64,000 nt of DNA from contig NC_045138.2 in assembly GCF_008831285.2 (NCBI RefSeq), positions 6,231,205 to 6,295,204 of the forward strand, written 5' to 3'. The position numbers and the translations under genes are program-made. The notes beneath the pieces were generated by a model. It searched no databases and was not told the DNA's origin. It saw only the letters and a program-made list of their open reading frames with translations. Positions 35,305-47,890 of the stretch are shown piece after piece (position 1 is the first letter of the stretch; every line of letters begins with the position of its first letter). This DNA is from Nymphaea colorata (Eukaryota > Streptophyta > Magnoliopsida > Nymphaeales > Nymphaeaceae).

Positions 35305-35968
35305 TGCTTTACAAATAGGTTAAAAAGTTTTCAAAAGGGTTTTGGACGGGCAAATGATCATGCAAATGTTGAGCTTGGGCATTTCGTTTTAACTTGCTCT
35401 GGTCTTTCCTGTTACATTAACAAGTAGGCACTGCCGTAAAGCTATGTCATCCTTATGACCACACAAGAGCTCAAATCCTTCGACCATCTTGAGTTCCATC
35501 CAACCACGGCTACCCAATGGTTCGGATAAATGTGATTAAATGCACCATCTGATGCAAGCCGGAGGATTGCTCCATCTAAACCCCGATGGAGAAATCCACA
35601 AGTCCATCATGAGCATGTCGTTGCTTAAAGTACTTGTTGTCTACCTACCTGTAAACTTCATCATGAAAGTTCCACAGTCAAAAAATTCGAGAGCAAGTTA
35701 TAAAAACTTTACATCATCAACAGAATAAATTTTTTGATATATATTTTTCCATAGATGCTGCTATATTTTTTGAAGTAAGAAGACATAACTTTAGTCTCTA
35801 AGCAGTGGCATGTTCAAGAGGATGGCATAACTTTATCAGCTGCAATTCCTACATGTTAATGTTTGAGGAAAGACTCAAAGACCAGAGCAAGTTAAAACGA
35901 AATGACCCACAACATTGGCATGCTCGTCCAAAACCTTTTTGAAAACTTTTTAACCTATTTGTAAAGCA
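35305..35968. mobile_element. 664-bp element with ~105-bp terminal inverted repeats
   Basis: The left terminus starts TGCTTTACAAATAGGTTA and the right ends with its complement. The inverted similarity continues inward through 'cgttttaacttgctctggtc' on the left, complemented near 35,875-35,896. No transposase is present. A short open frame (35,540-35,728) lies inside. I see no obvious target-site duplication. The same element lies at 57,910-58,574, and a 100-bp deletion derivative is at 12,601-12,700. Confidence 0.75.
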
Positions 35969-37560
35969 TTGTAAATGGGCCAATCGTATTAGCTTCAATA
36001 ATGACACATTCCATCTACTTCGTGGGAGAGAGAAAGGCATCTCCTCTGCTTTCCATTCTCTTTCTTCTTTCTGCATTGCAATATATATATATATATATAT
36101 ATATATTTCCGTTCTCTTTCATCCGTATTTTTTTCTCTTATTCATTTCTCTCTCTCTCCCCCCTCTCTCTCTTCTCTCTAGTTCTTCAATGGGATAAAGA
36201 GAAATGGTGCCATAAGAAACACCTCAAATTAAGCATGGGAGGAGGACCACCTTAAAACTTTTATTTTCTTTTTGATCCCCTTTCTCTATTTATTTTCTTC
36301 TATTTCATTATTCTGTTTCTCTCTCCCTCTTTCACACACACACACAGATTTTCTCTCTATCTCTCACACACACTTGATATATATATATATATTGAGAGAT
36401 AGAGATGTGTATGGAATAAGAAAAGAAATAGAAAAGGTGGCCAATAAAGAGAGAAAAGGCCTTAGGGTTGTCATTTGCACCATTTATAACATGTGTCCCT
36501 ATGACACCATTGCTCATTGTCTCCTTTAGCAAGGAGAGAGAAGAGGGAGAAGGTGAGAAAGGAATTAAAGAAGAAATATGAAGGAAAAAAGAACGAGAAC
36601 AATATATGTAAAAAAGAAAAATAGAAGAAAGAGAACAGAAAGCATAGGACGTTCCCTTCTCTCTCAACTGTGGCCAGCAAAGGGTGCTCTTATCACACAA
36701 ATGTACAAGCACACAAAGAGGAGCAGGGGCAAAGCACCAGGGGAGAGAATAGCAGAAATGCTGAGGAGTCATTCTCTCTCCTTGCTGCTGCAGTTGATGA
36801 TCTGGTGCTACTTTTCTCCAGTTATCCACTCCACCTCCTCCTTCTCTCTCTCTCTCACTGTGTGCCTCTCTCATTAGGAAAAAACTGGAGTTATTGGGAA
36901 GTTCCATTCAGAGAACGTGTATTTTTTTCTTTGATGAAGTTGCAATAAGCCTTAATTTCGATATGTTTTTTCAGATGGTTGGTCCTTCAAGAAAATATAC
37001 TATTAATTAGATCAAAGTGTTGTGAACTTGGTGTTGAGTTTTCTTTTATGGAAATTATTATGACGTCCTATCCTTGGGGATTGGGTCATGGGGCATCAGT
37101 TCTTTTGCTCTAAAAAAAAAAACACTGATGTACAAGTTAAAGCACAATAGAGCTTTGCAGTAAAATCATGTCCGGTACCCTGAGAAGATGATGCTTTCAA
37201 GTATCTTGTTGGGTGACATGATAAAAGCCTCCTCCAACTCTTTGAACAAATCACAGTGACATTTTATTATGCCAGAGGCAGTTGCTCTCTTTCCATTGGT
37301 TGAACGCTTAACATGTGCACCACATCATTTTCAGTTTCGTTAAACATAACCTTAATGAGTGATGCAAACTCCTCCGTTGACCATCACGGCACCTTCTTAA
37401 TTAATAGGTTCACCACTCTGTGTAACATGCAAAACCGAAGACCTTATGCATAACACAAATCATGGAGCAAACTTTATGAAAGAAGGTATCAGGATCGCAG
37501 AAAATTTTTAATGGGATGCTGATAACCTTACAGGTTTCATTTCTAGTAGAGCATGGTATA
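35969..37560. repeat. U3 module, copy 2 second instance
   Basis: Starts just after the TIR element with 'ttgtaaatgggccaatcgta', then (AT)n at 36,080-36,105 and pyrimidine- and purine-rich stretches. The 191-codon minus frame (36,907-36,332) and plus frames overlapping it reflect strand-skewed composition and simple repeats. Collinear with 58,575-60,158. Confidence 0.65.
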
Positions 37561-37990
37561 ATGTGCGTGAATGTTGTCTGATTGGCACACATTCACAAGC
37601 CTGTGATTCATAGAACTTGAGGTCACCCTCATCAAGCTCCGTAGGATACTATGATTTGTCCTCCAACAATCAAATTTAAAGAAAAAAATATTGGTGAGCA
37701 GGAAAGGCACTAAAAATTAACGTTTTAGGCAACATTACATGTATAAGTAAAAAAGCACTTTTCCTCGGACGTAGTGATAACAAAGATGGCACCTTTAGAT
37801 TCTAATATTGTTATTGACATTGGATGTTGCCGAACATTTAGCAATACTTACTGTACATTACAAAGTTCGATCATTCATATCTAAGTTTTACAAACTTTTT
37901 GCTCTATTTGAGAGAATAGGGTTGGTAGGAAGACCTGATATCTACCGTCGTTTTAGAACTTGGATGTCATAAGCTTATGAAATGGAAAAT
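37561..37990. repeat. Diverged V monomer and flank
   Basis: Contains one V-family monomer (about 37,710-37,980) with 'gcaacattacatgtataagt', 'gatgttgccgaacatttagc' and 'tatttgagagaatagggttg'. Matches 25,440-25,820 and 50,440-50,830. Confidence 0.6.
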
Positions 37991-38970
37991 ATAGTAATTG
38001 CCTTAGACGTAGTAATTCTTTATAATGTCAAAGTAATTTTCATAAAAAAAACACAAAACCAATTCGACGTTTGAGGACAAAAACATCTGAGAAATAGTTA
38101 CAATACAGTTGTGGCAGTTTTGTTTTCTTTTTGGATACGTAACATTTTGGAGAGAATAATATTAGTTGCACTTCCAATCGTATCATAAACACTATTTGGC
38201 TACATCTCAAAGTTCAGATCCGAAAGCAGTTAACAGAACGTCCGTTTTCCTCAATAAATTCCTGGCAAGCTCAAGCAACAAATTCCTTTGGACAAATTCA
38301 TTAAAAGGATTCTTGTGCCTAAAACTTGTATTCGTGGTCGAACCCCACTTTCCCCTTTTGCTTTATGATCCATACAAGGTTCGCTGTATGATGAAAGATG
38401 AACTTTAGTATACACATGCCATTCCTATAGTTGGTTCGATAAGAATCAAACTACAAATTCCAATTTACATAGAGATGAATCAACATTTGAAAAAAAAAAT
38501 AAAGGAAACGCCACAGTTTAGTGGCTAAAATGAGCAATTTTCACGTTAAGATTCTTATCTAAACAACCATGTGAATTACATTTTTTTATCCAACTTGATT
38601 AAACACATACCTGCCACTTGTACCGTTGATTCGATAAGAACACTCAACCTGTAAATTCCGAATTATAATATCTATATAGAGCTGAACTAACTTTTAGAAA
38701 ATCAAACTTCAAGAAAATGCCACAGTTTTAGCTGATAAATAAACGATTTTTCACGTTAACATTCTAGTTATATTTGCAAGGTCACATCTGGCTAAAGCAG
38801 CCCCAAAACATTGCAGTTCAAAATTCAATTTTAATCTAATTTTGAATATATAAGCTTTTACTGGTGGTGTATTGTAGGCTATGTGAAGATGATACATGGA
38901 TATATTTTTGGTGTAGGTTTTTTTATTACAATTAATTATATTTATATATAATATGATATTTTTTATATCA
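37991..38970. repeat. Low-copy stretch with a short direct repeat
   Basis: 'ggttcgataagaatcaa' near 38,434 recurs as 'tgattcgataagaacactcaa' near 38,631, each followed by 'aaattcc' and 'atagag(a/c)tgaa', so a ~200-bp unit is duplicated in tandem. Related to 32,195-32,280. No gene seen. Confidence 0.45.
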
Positions 38971-39370
38971 TATACATAATAATCCGGCCGGGCCAAGCAC
39001 GGGCTCGAGCCTGCAACAAGCACGGGCAGCGGCCCCACCCTAGCTTGATTTCTTATCGAGCCAGGTAGACCCAAAGCCCTGCCCTTTTATATCTTCTTTT
39101 ATTGCACATAAGGCCTCCTCCCTTGCATGTTACATAGCTTGGGTGAACATGTAAAGAAAACAGAGTGATGGCGAACATAGGAGTTGCATTAGCACTTAAG
39201 GTTATGTTCAAGGAGGTCCATATGTTTTTATAGGTGGAGTCAATATATAATTTTCAAAATTGTTGATAGGATCAAAGCAAAATTTTTAGAAATTTTGTAT
39301 AGCAAAATTTCATTTTTAAAAGCACAAGGAGGGCCATGGCCCCTGCCAAAATGCCCTAATTAACCCCAGT
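38971..39370. repeat. GC-rich short repeat and flank
   Basis: 'ccggccgggccaagcacggg' near 38,984 and 'acgggcagcggccccaccc' near 39,022 resemble common plant nonautonomous repeats. A second phrase 'gggccatggcccctgcc' near 39,333 is also typical of dispersed repeats. Element borders not resolved. Confidence 0.35.
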
Positions 39371-39535
39371 GAGGTTCAAGATGGGCTGGCTTAACTTGAG
39401 CTCGACTCATTTATGTACTCAACTTCATTTCTCAACTCAAACTCGACTTATTTGATAAACGAGTTGAGCTGATATCAAGTTTATCGAGCAAGTTCGAGTT
39501 GAGCTCGAGTTAGCACGACTTGTTGAACAGCCCTA
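39371..39535 (-). mobile_element. Nonautonomous 'agctcgag'-type repeat, minus orientation
   Basis: The reverse complement begins 'agggctgttcaacaagtcg' and continues with 'gagctcaactcgaactt'. This is the same general family as 10,915-11,336, here shorter and without (AT)n. The 'agggctgttca' end is hAT-like. Confidence 0.4.
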
Positions 39536-41460
39536 CGAACTTTTGATAAGTTCAAACATTAGAGGGTGTTTTGTTTAAGTAACACACTGTTTGAAGGACA
39601 TTTTGTTCATGGAAACATGTCGTTTCTACCCTGATCTTCCCGCTACCTATGGACGAAGTGCATGAAATAGCAAAATTTTGGTTTTTGTTGGAAATAGATT
39701 TTTAAGAAAAAGGAACCTGCCCATCAACATGAGGGTCAACCATTTTGCCACCATTAACAGGGGTAATCAATCCAAGCTCTAAGTTTTCTAAATTTTTGAC
39801 AAGTTATTTTTCCTACATACACTTACATGGATTGGATTTTGGATTTTGGAGTTGATTTTGAACAAAACTTGAATTTGATTTGAGAAATTGGGATTTTAAT
39901 TTAATCCTGGATTTGAACTTTGATTTGGTCCAAATTTGGCATTTTGGAAATTGAGAATTTGGATTTTGTATGAAATTGAGGATTGTTAAATTTTGAATAG
40001 AATTGAGAATTGAAATTGGATTTTTGAATAGAATTGGGAGTGAAATTGAATTTTTGAAATTGAGATTAGACATTGAAAATTTGAGGTTTGGGTCAGATTT
40101 TAGATTTTGACTTAAAAATTCTTGAATTTGGAACTTGTTTTTGGAACAGAATGTTGGTTTTGGAATTTTTGAAATTTCTAGGCGTGTAATGGTCAGAAAT
40201 CGACCAATATTTTTGGATCTTGAACTTGCTTTTTTGAAAGTCTTGGGAAAACTTGATAACATTTGATTGGTAAGATTGAAAAGTTGGATTTTAGGATTCT
40301 AAGTCTAGTTCTCAAGAATTGTCTTGTTTTTAAGAAACTTGATTTTGGGAGTTCTTACCAAGATCATAAAAATTTACTTGATTTGAGTTTGATTTTGTCT
40401 TGGTTTTGAGGAAAATCCAATCATGGATTTGAAATTGATTTTGGAAATGTAGGTTTTACAACCGAAATAAGTGATGTGCTCAAGTTTTTGTCGAAATATG
40501 ACTTGGTGATGGTAGCGACTCTGACTTGACTCACTTAGATTTTGCAAAAGTGAGTGGGAGGTCTTGTGACGTGAGTGCATACATGCATTTATAAACTACA
40601 TGCACATTCATGTTTCACTCTCTTTCACTCCGTGTGCAGTTTTAATTGATCTTCACATGGATGTAAGTCCACCTTATAGGTGGAAAATGTATGATGTCCT
40701 CGAAGCTTAGTCTTGATGTCAACAAAAGCATTTGGATTTAATGGTCCATGGGCTTAAGTTTTGGTTTTGAAAATGAGATTTCAAAAACAAATTTTGGTTA
40801 GAGCATAGGAGAAGGCAAGTTTGAGTTTGGAAAATTGGAGATTTTGAGAAAAACTTTCTCTTTGAAGGAGGCAGTTCTCATTTGTGAGTTCTTCTAGAAT
40901 TTTGGTTTTTGAATTTGATTTGAAAATAAGTTTTAATTTTACAAGTTGATTTCTATTGGTTTCCTAGATCAAGAACCCATCATTTGAAAGTTATATGAAT
41001 TGGATTTAGAGAAATTCTCCAAGTTTCTCTAGATTGATGTTTTTGGAAAACCAATTTTGAGTTGGAACTAGATATAAAAATAGCTTGATTTGAGAAATAA
41101 CTAGTGGCTTGTATTGGTTTTGGAAAGGATTGACTATTTGGAAATGCATATTTCCAAACTAATTTGGTGAGAATCTAATTTCTCTAGTGGTTTTAGATTT
41201 GGCCAAAACACTTGTTTTGTATCTAGGGATTTCTTTTGAAACCCTACTAGATGAATTTGTTAATGGTTGTTCTTCAAAATTATTGAGATTTCTGGAAATT
41301 TCAGAAATGAGATTAGATGAAGTGATTCCATCTTACTTGATTTGTTTCATTTTAAAATGGATCATACTCATGGATCGAGTAGATCCAATCCTTGGTGGAA
41401 CGGTTTTGGCAAGGTTGTGAGATCCAAATCTATTTCGCATTAAAGAGATCATCCATGCTT
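39536..41460. repeat. Strand-asymmetric TTTTGGA/TTGAATTT-rich region
   Basis: About 1.9 kb with a G/T-rich + strand. From 39,830 to 40,460 it is dense in 'ggattttg', 'gaattgag' and 'tttggaat' variants, resembling an expanded W module. A 149-codon minus frame (40,262-39,813) encodes only Asn/Ser/Lys/Phe-rich low-complexity sequence and is not considered a gene. Confidence 0.5.
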
Positions 41461-42580
41461 CCTTCCTCTCTCTCTTTCTTTGCATTCATTCATTCAATCG
41501 CATAGATGAATGGATGACATTTTTGCGCAAACCATGGTGGTATTCCTCCAATATTACACGAGTGGGATCTCTCTAAGTCAGGTTTTGAGAAATATCATTT
41601 TCTAATTTTTGTTTTGAAAACAAAATGTTAGCTCAAATGGGTTTGGATGATCAAGGAAATGCATGTAGATATGCATTAGCTTGTATACTTTCTTCGTACT
41701 ACTCAGCAAGACATCATCCCAGCTTTTTTGAAATATAAGAAATCCCAACCCAAACCCACGATTTGTTTGTCATTTCCATTCATCATTCATTCATCATTCA
41801 CGTGAAGATGCACGTCCACCATTTCCAGCAAGTTAACATTTTAAGAAAATGCCACAGATCATGAAGATTAGAATGATCAAATGAGGCATAAAAGTTGCTG
41901 TTTTAGAACAGCAAAAGAGATGTCATTTTGCGTTAGGTAGCTTGGCAAATACCCCAAGCCACAACACTGGTTAAGGTCTAGACCATGGTGACGAGTCACC
42001 AATATTTGGCAAGCTAAAAATTAACTAAAACCCATTGGTTTGGGTGCTAGGGAGTCAAAAAAACAAGGGCCTTTGAACCCTGGTTTTCATCTTGCTGGAT
42101 AGAGGAATCGGCCTCACCAAGGCTGCTGCAAAGTAGGCCATAGTGGAGTCGGTCTGACCACTCTAGCAGCCAGCCCCTTTATAGCTACTAAAGTAGGTCC
42201 AATGCTCTTTTTTTTTTGAGAAAATTGAGACATGCATGACAATATAATTCATTAACATGCAAGTTGGAGAGGTAGCTGACCTTAATTGCCGGAAAAACTG
42301 AGGTGATAACGAGCTAAAATGCTGTCGGAAACATGACAGAACAAGGGTAACAAGCTGGACTTGATGTTAAGACTGAAATTGACTTGAGCAAGCTGTTGAG
42401 AATCTCCTCGGCGTCCTCCATGCCACTGAAAAGATCCTCGCTGCTCCGCTGCATTCGTCACCCATCGATCATTCAACGTGTTGATCATCGTGTTTTTCTT
42501 CTTGCGTCATTATTTGCATCTGCTTGTCGTGATTGTTGGTAAAAGTGCAAAAGAGAAGCCTGCAAGGTAAAATCTGCACA
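41461..42580. other. Single-copy stretch upstream of the copia coding region
   Basis: No gene is recognised. It contains short 'cattcattcattc' runs (41,485 and 41,780), a 'ctttgaaccctggtttt' phrase near 42,073 and a 68-codon minus frame (42,488-42,282) of unknown nature. Just before the gag start I find neither a plant copia primer-binding site nor the second half of the LTR. Confidence 0.45.
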
Positions 42581-42623
42581 CAATTTGTTCGACAAAATTT
42601 TTGTAGAAAATTTTTTGTTCATT

Positions 42624-45600
42624 ATGGCTAATGGCATGACCACTTCGAATATTTTTCAATTGCTCATACCTGTATTTAATGGTGATAATTATGGATTTTG
42701 GAGCATAAAAATAAAGAATTTCTTTTTGTCACAACATCTTAGGGATCTAGTTGAAAATGACTATATAGAAAGTGGAGAGAGCTCCGAACAAGGAGAAAAG
42801 ACAGTTGAATCAAGAGAGCAACGAAAGAAGGATTCAAAAGCCTTACTTGTTCTTTTACAAGCTGTAAGTGAGACTATCTTTTCTCGAATTGCTAGTGCTA
42901 CTAGTTCAAATGAAGCTTAGACTATTCTCAAGCAAGAATATCACAGTGATAAGAACGTAATGACAGTGAAACTCCAAACCCTCCGTAAAGAGTTTGAAAC
43001 ATTGTTTATGAAAAACAATGAATCCGTCCAAGATTTTTTTTCAAGAGCTTTCATAATTATAAATGAGATGAAAACCTTTGGAGAGGTTGTCAATAACCAG
43101 AAAATTATAGAAAAAATATTGAGTTTACCGCTTAAATTTGATCATGTGGTTACAACTATAGAAGAGTCTAAGGATTTGACTGCATATTCTGCTAATGAAT
43201 TATTAGGTTCTCTTAACCCATGAACAAAGAATGAATAGGTCAACTGAGAAAAGTGTAAAACAAGCATTCCAAGCCCAAGTCAAGTTGGATGACTTTAGCA
43301 AAGAGAGAAAGGGAGCAGCTGTACTAAAGAATGCATGTCGCGGGTGAGGTAGAGGTAACAACCGTGGACGTAGACGAGGAAGATTTGAGGCAGGAAGAAA
43401 CAAGTTAGAAGGAGGTGACACAAACAATAAAAAACATGGGCACAAAAATAGGTATTGTGTTTTCTGTAGAAGAAATGGTCATATTGAAGCATACTATTGG
43501 GATAAAACAAAACAACAAGCTAATGTAGTGGAAGAGAAAGCAGAAGATGGTAACTTGTTTTTTACTCATACAGAGTCAAAAGAAAATATTGATCATGTAT
43601 GGTTTTTAGATAGTGAGTGCAGTAATCATATGACAGGAAAGAGAGACTTGTTTCGTGACATTGATGAATCGGTGAAGCAACAAGTTCGACTTGAAGACAA
43701 CAAAAAGGTGCAAATTGATGGTAAAGGCACAATTGATATACCAATTAAAGATGATACTAAAAGGTTGATACATGATGTTTACTATATACTTGGATTAGCA
43801 TATAACTTGCGAAGTGTTGGACAGTTAGCATAAAAAAGATATTTGATTTCATTTTATGATGATGTATGCGAAATAAAAAAGAAATGTTCTAACATGTCAT
43901 CTATAGTAGTGCACATGACAAAGAACAAAATGTTTCCAATCAAGTTTTCACACTTTGATGCATATGCCTTAGTTACAGACATGAATAAAGTGTCTAAGTT
44001 GTGACACTTAAGATATAGACACTTGCACTACAATGGGCTGAAGTTATTGGGGCATAAAAAATTAGTTGTTGGTTTACATTGTCTTATCAATAATGAAGAT
44101 ATTTGTGAAAGATGTGTGTATGGAAAACAACATCGTCTTCCATTTCTAGTTGGAAAAGCATGTAGAGCGAAAGCTCCTTTAGAATTAGTGCATGCTGACA
44201 TTTGTGGATCACGCATGAGTTGAGTGTTTTTTCTTGTTGAAAAATCTGAAGCCATTGAAAAATTCAAGGGATTTAAAGTTTTTTGCAGAAAAAGAACGTA
44301 TGTGACCTATAAAAATATTTTGTACTGATAGAGGGGATGAATTTCTGTCAAATGATTTCAAAATTTTTTGCAAATTACATGGTATACATAGACAGTTGAC
44401 AGTAAGAAAAACTCCCCAGCAAAATGGAGTTGCTGAAAGAAAAAATCGCACAGTGGTAGAAATCACTCGTAGCATGTTGAATGAGAAACATCTTCCAAAT
44501 GAGTTTTGTTTTAAAGCAGTGGCTACAACTGTGCATCTTTTCAACACATCCCCAACCAAAACAGTCCGCAATATGACTCCATATGAAGCATGGTGGGAGA
44601 AAAAACATGATGTAAGTAATTTAAAATTTTTTGGATGCATCGCCTACTCTTTGCTTGATTCTAATAGTCGAGACAAAATTGACAAAAAGAGTGAGAAATG
44701 CATTTTTGTGGGTTATAGTAATAACTCAAAAGGTTATAGACTATACAATTCGATAATAAAGTCTTTAATCATTCAACGTGATATCATTTTTGATGATAAT
44801 AGATCATGGGAGTTGACAACAATAGAATACAAACATATTCCATTTGTTAAATCAACTTCTCACTCAAATGCATCATCGTCAAGTGCTACTCTTTCAAAAG
44901 AGACCAATTCAGATAATGAAGAAGATGTCGAAATAACTACAACAAGAAAGGTACGATCTCTACATGACATATATGCTTCTTGTTTATTTGCTTTTATGGT
45001 AACTGAACCATCATGTTATGAGGAAGCATGTGGTAAAGAAGAATGAGAAAAAATAATGCAAAAAGAGATTGATACTATTAAGAGAAATGATATATGGCAA
45101 CTAGTAGATTTGTCACAGGAAAAAGAACCTATAAGTGTGAATGAGTTTACAAATTGAAGTATAATGTCGATGGAGATGTGCAAAAATACAAGGCTAGACT
45201 AGTCGTCACAGGGTATGTACAAAAATATGACATTGATTATTTTGAAACTTTTTCTCCTGTTGCTTGTTTTGAGACTATTACACTAGTATTGACACTAGGA
45301 AGTCACTTAAAATGGAAGGTATTTCAATTTGATGTCAAGTCTACTTTTTTGAATGGTGCTTAGAAAAAGATATATACGTACATCAACCGCAGGGCTTTTC
45401 ATAAGTAGACTGGAGAAGAAAGTGTATAAGTTGAAGAAGGTCATTTATGGCCTCAAGCAAACATCAAGAGCATGGTATGGGAGACTTGACACATATCTTC
45501 ACAGAAATGAGTTTCAACATTGTGAGAATGAACCCATATTATACTTGAAAAATGAAGGTATTGACATGCTTGTGGTATGTGTTTATGTAGATGACATTAT

Positions 45601-46552
45601 CTACATGGGATCAAGTGATGTGCTCATTCAAAAATTCAAGGACAGTATGATAAGTGAGTTCGAAATGTCAGATTTGAGTTTATTGCATTTCTTTCTTGGT
45701 CTTCAAGTTTTCCAAACAAATAATGACATTTTTATCTCTTAAGAAAAATATGCATTAAGCATACTTAAGAGGTACAAAATGTTAGATTGCAAGTCGTGTT
45801 CTATTCTAATGAACGTACGTGAAAAATTGACTTTGTCTAATGGGACTGCTAAAGCCAATGAAACAATGTTTAGAGGTCCAGTTGGTGGCTTGATATATTT
45901 GACTCATACATGATCAGATAGTTTATTTGCTGTTAGCTTGGTATCCAGGTTCATGCACAATCTATCATTACACCATCTGGAGGCAGCAAAACATGTTCTA
46001 CGTTACATCCGTGAAACTACTGAATATGAAATTTGGTATAAATCAGATGTTTGTTTTAACTTACTTGGTTACACTGATAGTGACTGGGCAGGAGCTGTAG
46101 ATGATAGAAGGAGCACAAGCGCTTATGTTTTTACACTTGGATCAGGTTATATATCATGGTGTTCAAACAAGCAAAGTACGACGACATTATCATCTTCTGA
46201 AGCAGAGTATATTGCGGGATCTGCAACTACTTGTCAGGCAATTTGGATGCATCGAGTTTTGGAAGATCTTGGTCAAAGTCAAACTGAAGGAACACCAATC
46301 CATTGTGACAACAAGGCAACTAGAGCAATGACAAGAAATCCGATTTACCATGGATGGACAAAACATATTGAACTTCGTCATCATTCCATTCAAGAGATTG
46401 TTGGTAAAGGTCAAATCGTGTTGAAGTATTGCTCAACCAATGAGCAAGTTGCAGATGGGTTTACTAAGGCACTTTCATATGCAAAATTTGTGAAGTTTCG
46501 GTCTCACCTTCGTGCTTCAAACTTTGCATTAAGGGGGAGTGATGAAAGTTAA
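42624..46552 (+). pseudogene. Ty1/copia gag-pol, all domains present but interrupted
   Basis: Gag starts MANGMTTSN with the PVFNGDNYGFWSIK motif. A gag zinc knuckle CVFCRRNGHIEAYC (CX2CX4HX4C) lies at about 43,459-43,500. Protease VWFLDSECSNHMTG follows (43,600), with Gly of the active site changed to Glu. Then come the pre-integrase zinc motif (44,010-44,150), an integrase core with a short deletion near 44,220 but TPQQNGVAERKNRT intact, RT with VYVDDIIYMGS (about 45,580) and RNase H with GYTDSDWAG and SSSEAEYIA (46,066-46,230). Disruptions include stops near 42,918, 43,346, 43,831, 44,002, 44,220, 45,044, 45,740 and 45,912 and a frameshift near 45,360. The C-terminal 204 codons (45,938-46,552) are uninterrupted. 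A polypurine tract and LTR follow directly. Confidence 0.9.
46531..46539 (+). other. Copia polypurine tract
   Basis: AAGGGGGAG directly before the TG of the 3' LTR. This is the expected plus-strand priming site, and it overlaps the last codons of the RNase H frame. Confidence 0.85.
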
Positions 46553-46961
46553 TGCAAAAAAAAAAAACATGAGCATGTCTTTATGAAGAAGGTGAAGGGT
46601 TCAACTTTTGGGTTCCCCAAAAGTTCCATCGTGCCATGACAAGTGCCCCTTCACCTTGTCTATTTTAATTTTCAGTTTTTTGTTTTTAATTCATATGTCA
46701 ATAATGGCTATAGTGGAATCACCAAGAGTCATGTCATTTATTTTTCAGTTTTTTTTTTACATGTATATATATGGCCCTTTCCGTTGTGTGTTCAAAGATT
46801 TCTTGTTGTGTGCTTAATCCTTGCTGCCTTGTGTCATGCCTAGGTGACCACTTGAAGAAACAAGTGGTGGATTAGTTGTTGTGTTGCTCTTGTATTATAT
46901 TCGTGTCATTTACAGGAGCACAAGAAGAAGACGTGCAGGCCGGTCATTCCTTTAGGTAACA
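46540..46961 (+). mobile_element. Copia 3' LTR, 422 bp
   Basis: Begins TGATGAAAG after the polypurine tract and ends 'ggtaaca' (CA end) just before CCCTT. The first ~212 bp match 7,910-8,121. The second half (46,753-46,961) has no counterpart elsewhere in the window. A TATA-like 'tatatatatgg' lies near 46,765 and could belong to the LTR promoter. Confidence 0.8.
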
Positions 46962-46966
46962 CCCTT
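46962..46966. other. Right target-site duplication CCCTT
   Basis: Pairs with CCCTT at 7,905-7,909. Confidence 0.65.
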
Positions 46967-47890
46967 GCCTCATGAAAATCAAACTCACCCCTGCGCATCT
47001 ATATTTCAACCCTCGTATTTTGCTTGATGCCATAGATCATCTCCTGATCAAATCTATGCATCTTTGCCTCTCCACCATAGGTAACCATCACTCTCTCCCT
47101 CTCTCATCGTTGTTTGTCTGCTGTGAAGAGAAGCCTTGCAAAGCAGCCATCGTTTTGTGTAGGTTTGTGAAGGTGGAGGAGTGATCCTGGAAGAGTGAAG
47201 GCCTTTTGTGCAGGCCTGTGAGAGAATGAGAGGCAGTTCTCTTTTTTGGTCATAGTCAACTATTTCAACATAAGGGTTTTCAAGCTCTATTAATGGAGAA
47301 GGTGAGCTTTTGGCCCTTTCCCTACCCGTTTTCTTGTTTAGGATATGATATTCATCAACAAAAATTCGTTTATTCTTATCTGCTAAAACTTTTTCCTCAT
47401 CATTGCCGCCATGTCAGTTTCTGTATTCAGATAAACCCTATTTTTTCAATTTTGTGCCTGTACTCTGTACACCTGGGTCTTTTATGTTTGCCTTCTTTCT
47501 CCCACACTGTCCTCTTCTTTCTTGGATCAAGCAGTTCCAGATTTTCCATCTCGATCTGAGAATTTTCGGGAGGGATTTCTAGCCATTGGTTGGATCGTAC
47601 CTAGCTCATTCCCCCTTTCCCGTTTTTCTGGAACCGTTTGATCCAAGAAAGAGGAGGGCAATGTGAGAGAAAGAAAGCAAGTAAAAAACCCATATGTACT
47701 GAGTACATGCAAAAAATGGAGAAATTAATGTTTACTTGATTACAAAAACTGACGATGGTGACGATGATGAGGGAAAACTTGTAGCAGAGGACATTTTATT
47801 TTGAGGCTGCGTTCTAGGGGTTGGGGCATTTCTAGGAAGGATGACCTTTTGTTCTTCTTGGACAGAATGATGCATTGACCTCAATTGTCT
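46967..47890. repeat. U2 module, right half of the split copy
   Basis: Resumes U2 exactly where 7,909 left it ('gcctcatgaaaatcaa' against 'gcttgatgaaaatcaa' in intact copies) and continues to the end of the module. The open stretch 46,972-47,184 ends its conserved part with donor-like 'ataggtaacc', as in the other copies. Confidence 0.7.
47371..47791. repeat. Imperfect palindrome in U2, split copy
   Basis: Third example of the foldback at 6,082-6,502 and 22,181-22,597, with both arms preserved. Confidence 0.75.

Noticed and set aside
36332-36907. 191-codon minus-strand ORF (with similar 152- to 182-codon frames at 59,171-59,719 and 48,762-49,295)
   Set aside because: Frames open on both strands at once in pyrimidine- and purine-rich sequence with simple repeats. 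There is no domain, and the frame ends vary with (AT)n length.
39813-40262. 149-codon minus-strand ORF rich in Asn, Ser, Lys and Phe
   Set aside because: Low-complexity translation of the TTTTGGA-rich strand; no motif and no conserved copy.
42060-42200. Possible tRNA-derived SINE near 'ctttgaaccctggtttt'
   Set aside because: A single B-box-like phrase without an A box, a tail or a second copy is not enough.
42585-46961. Active autonomous copia retrotransposon
   Set aside because: Multiple stops, a frameshift, an integrase deletion, a changed protease active-site Gly, no primer-binding site and no complete 5' LTR.
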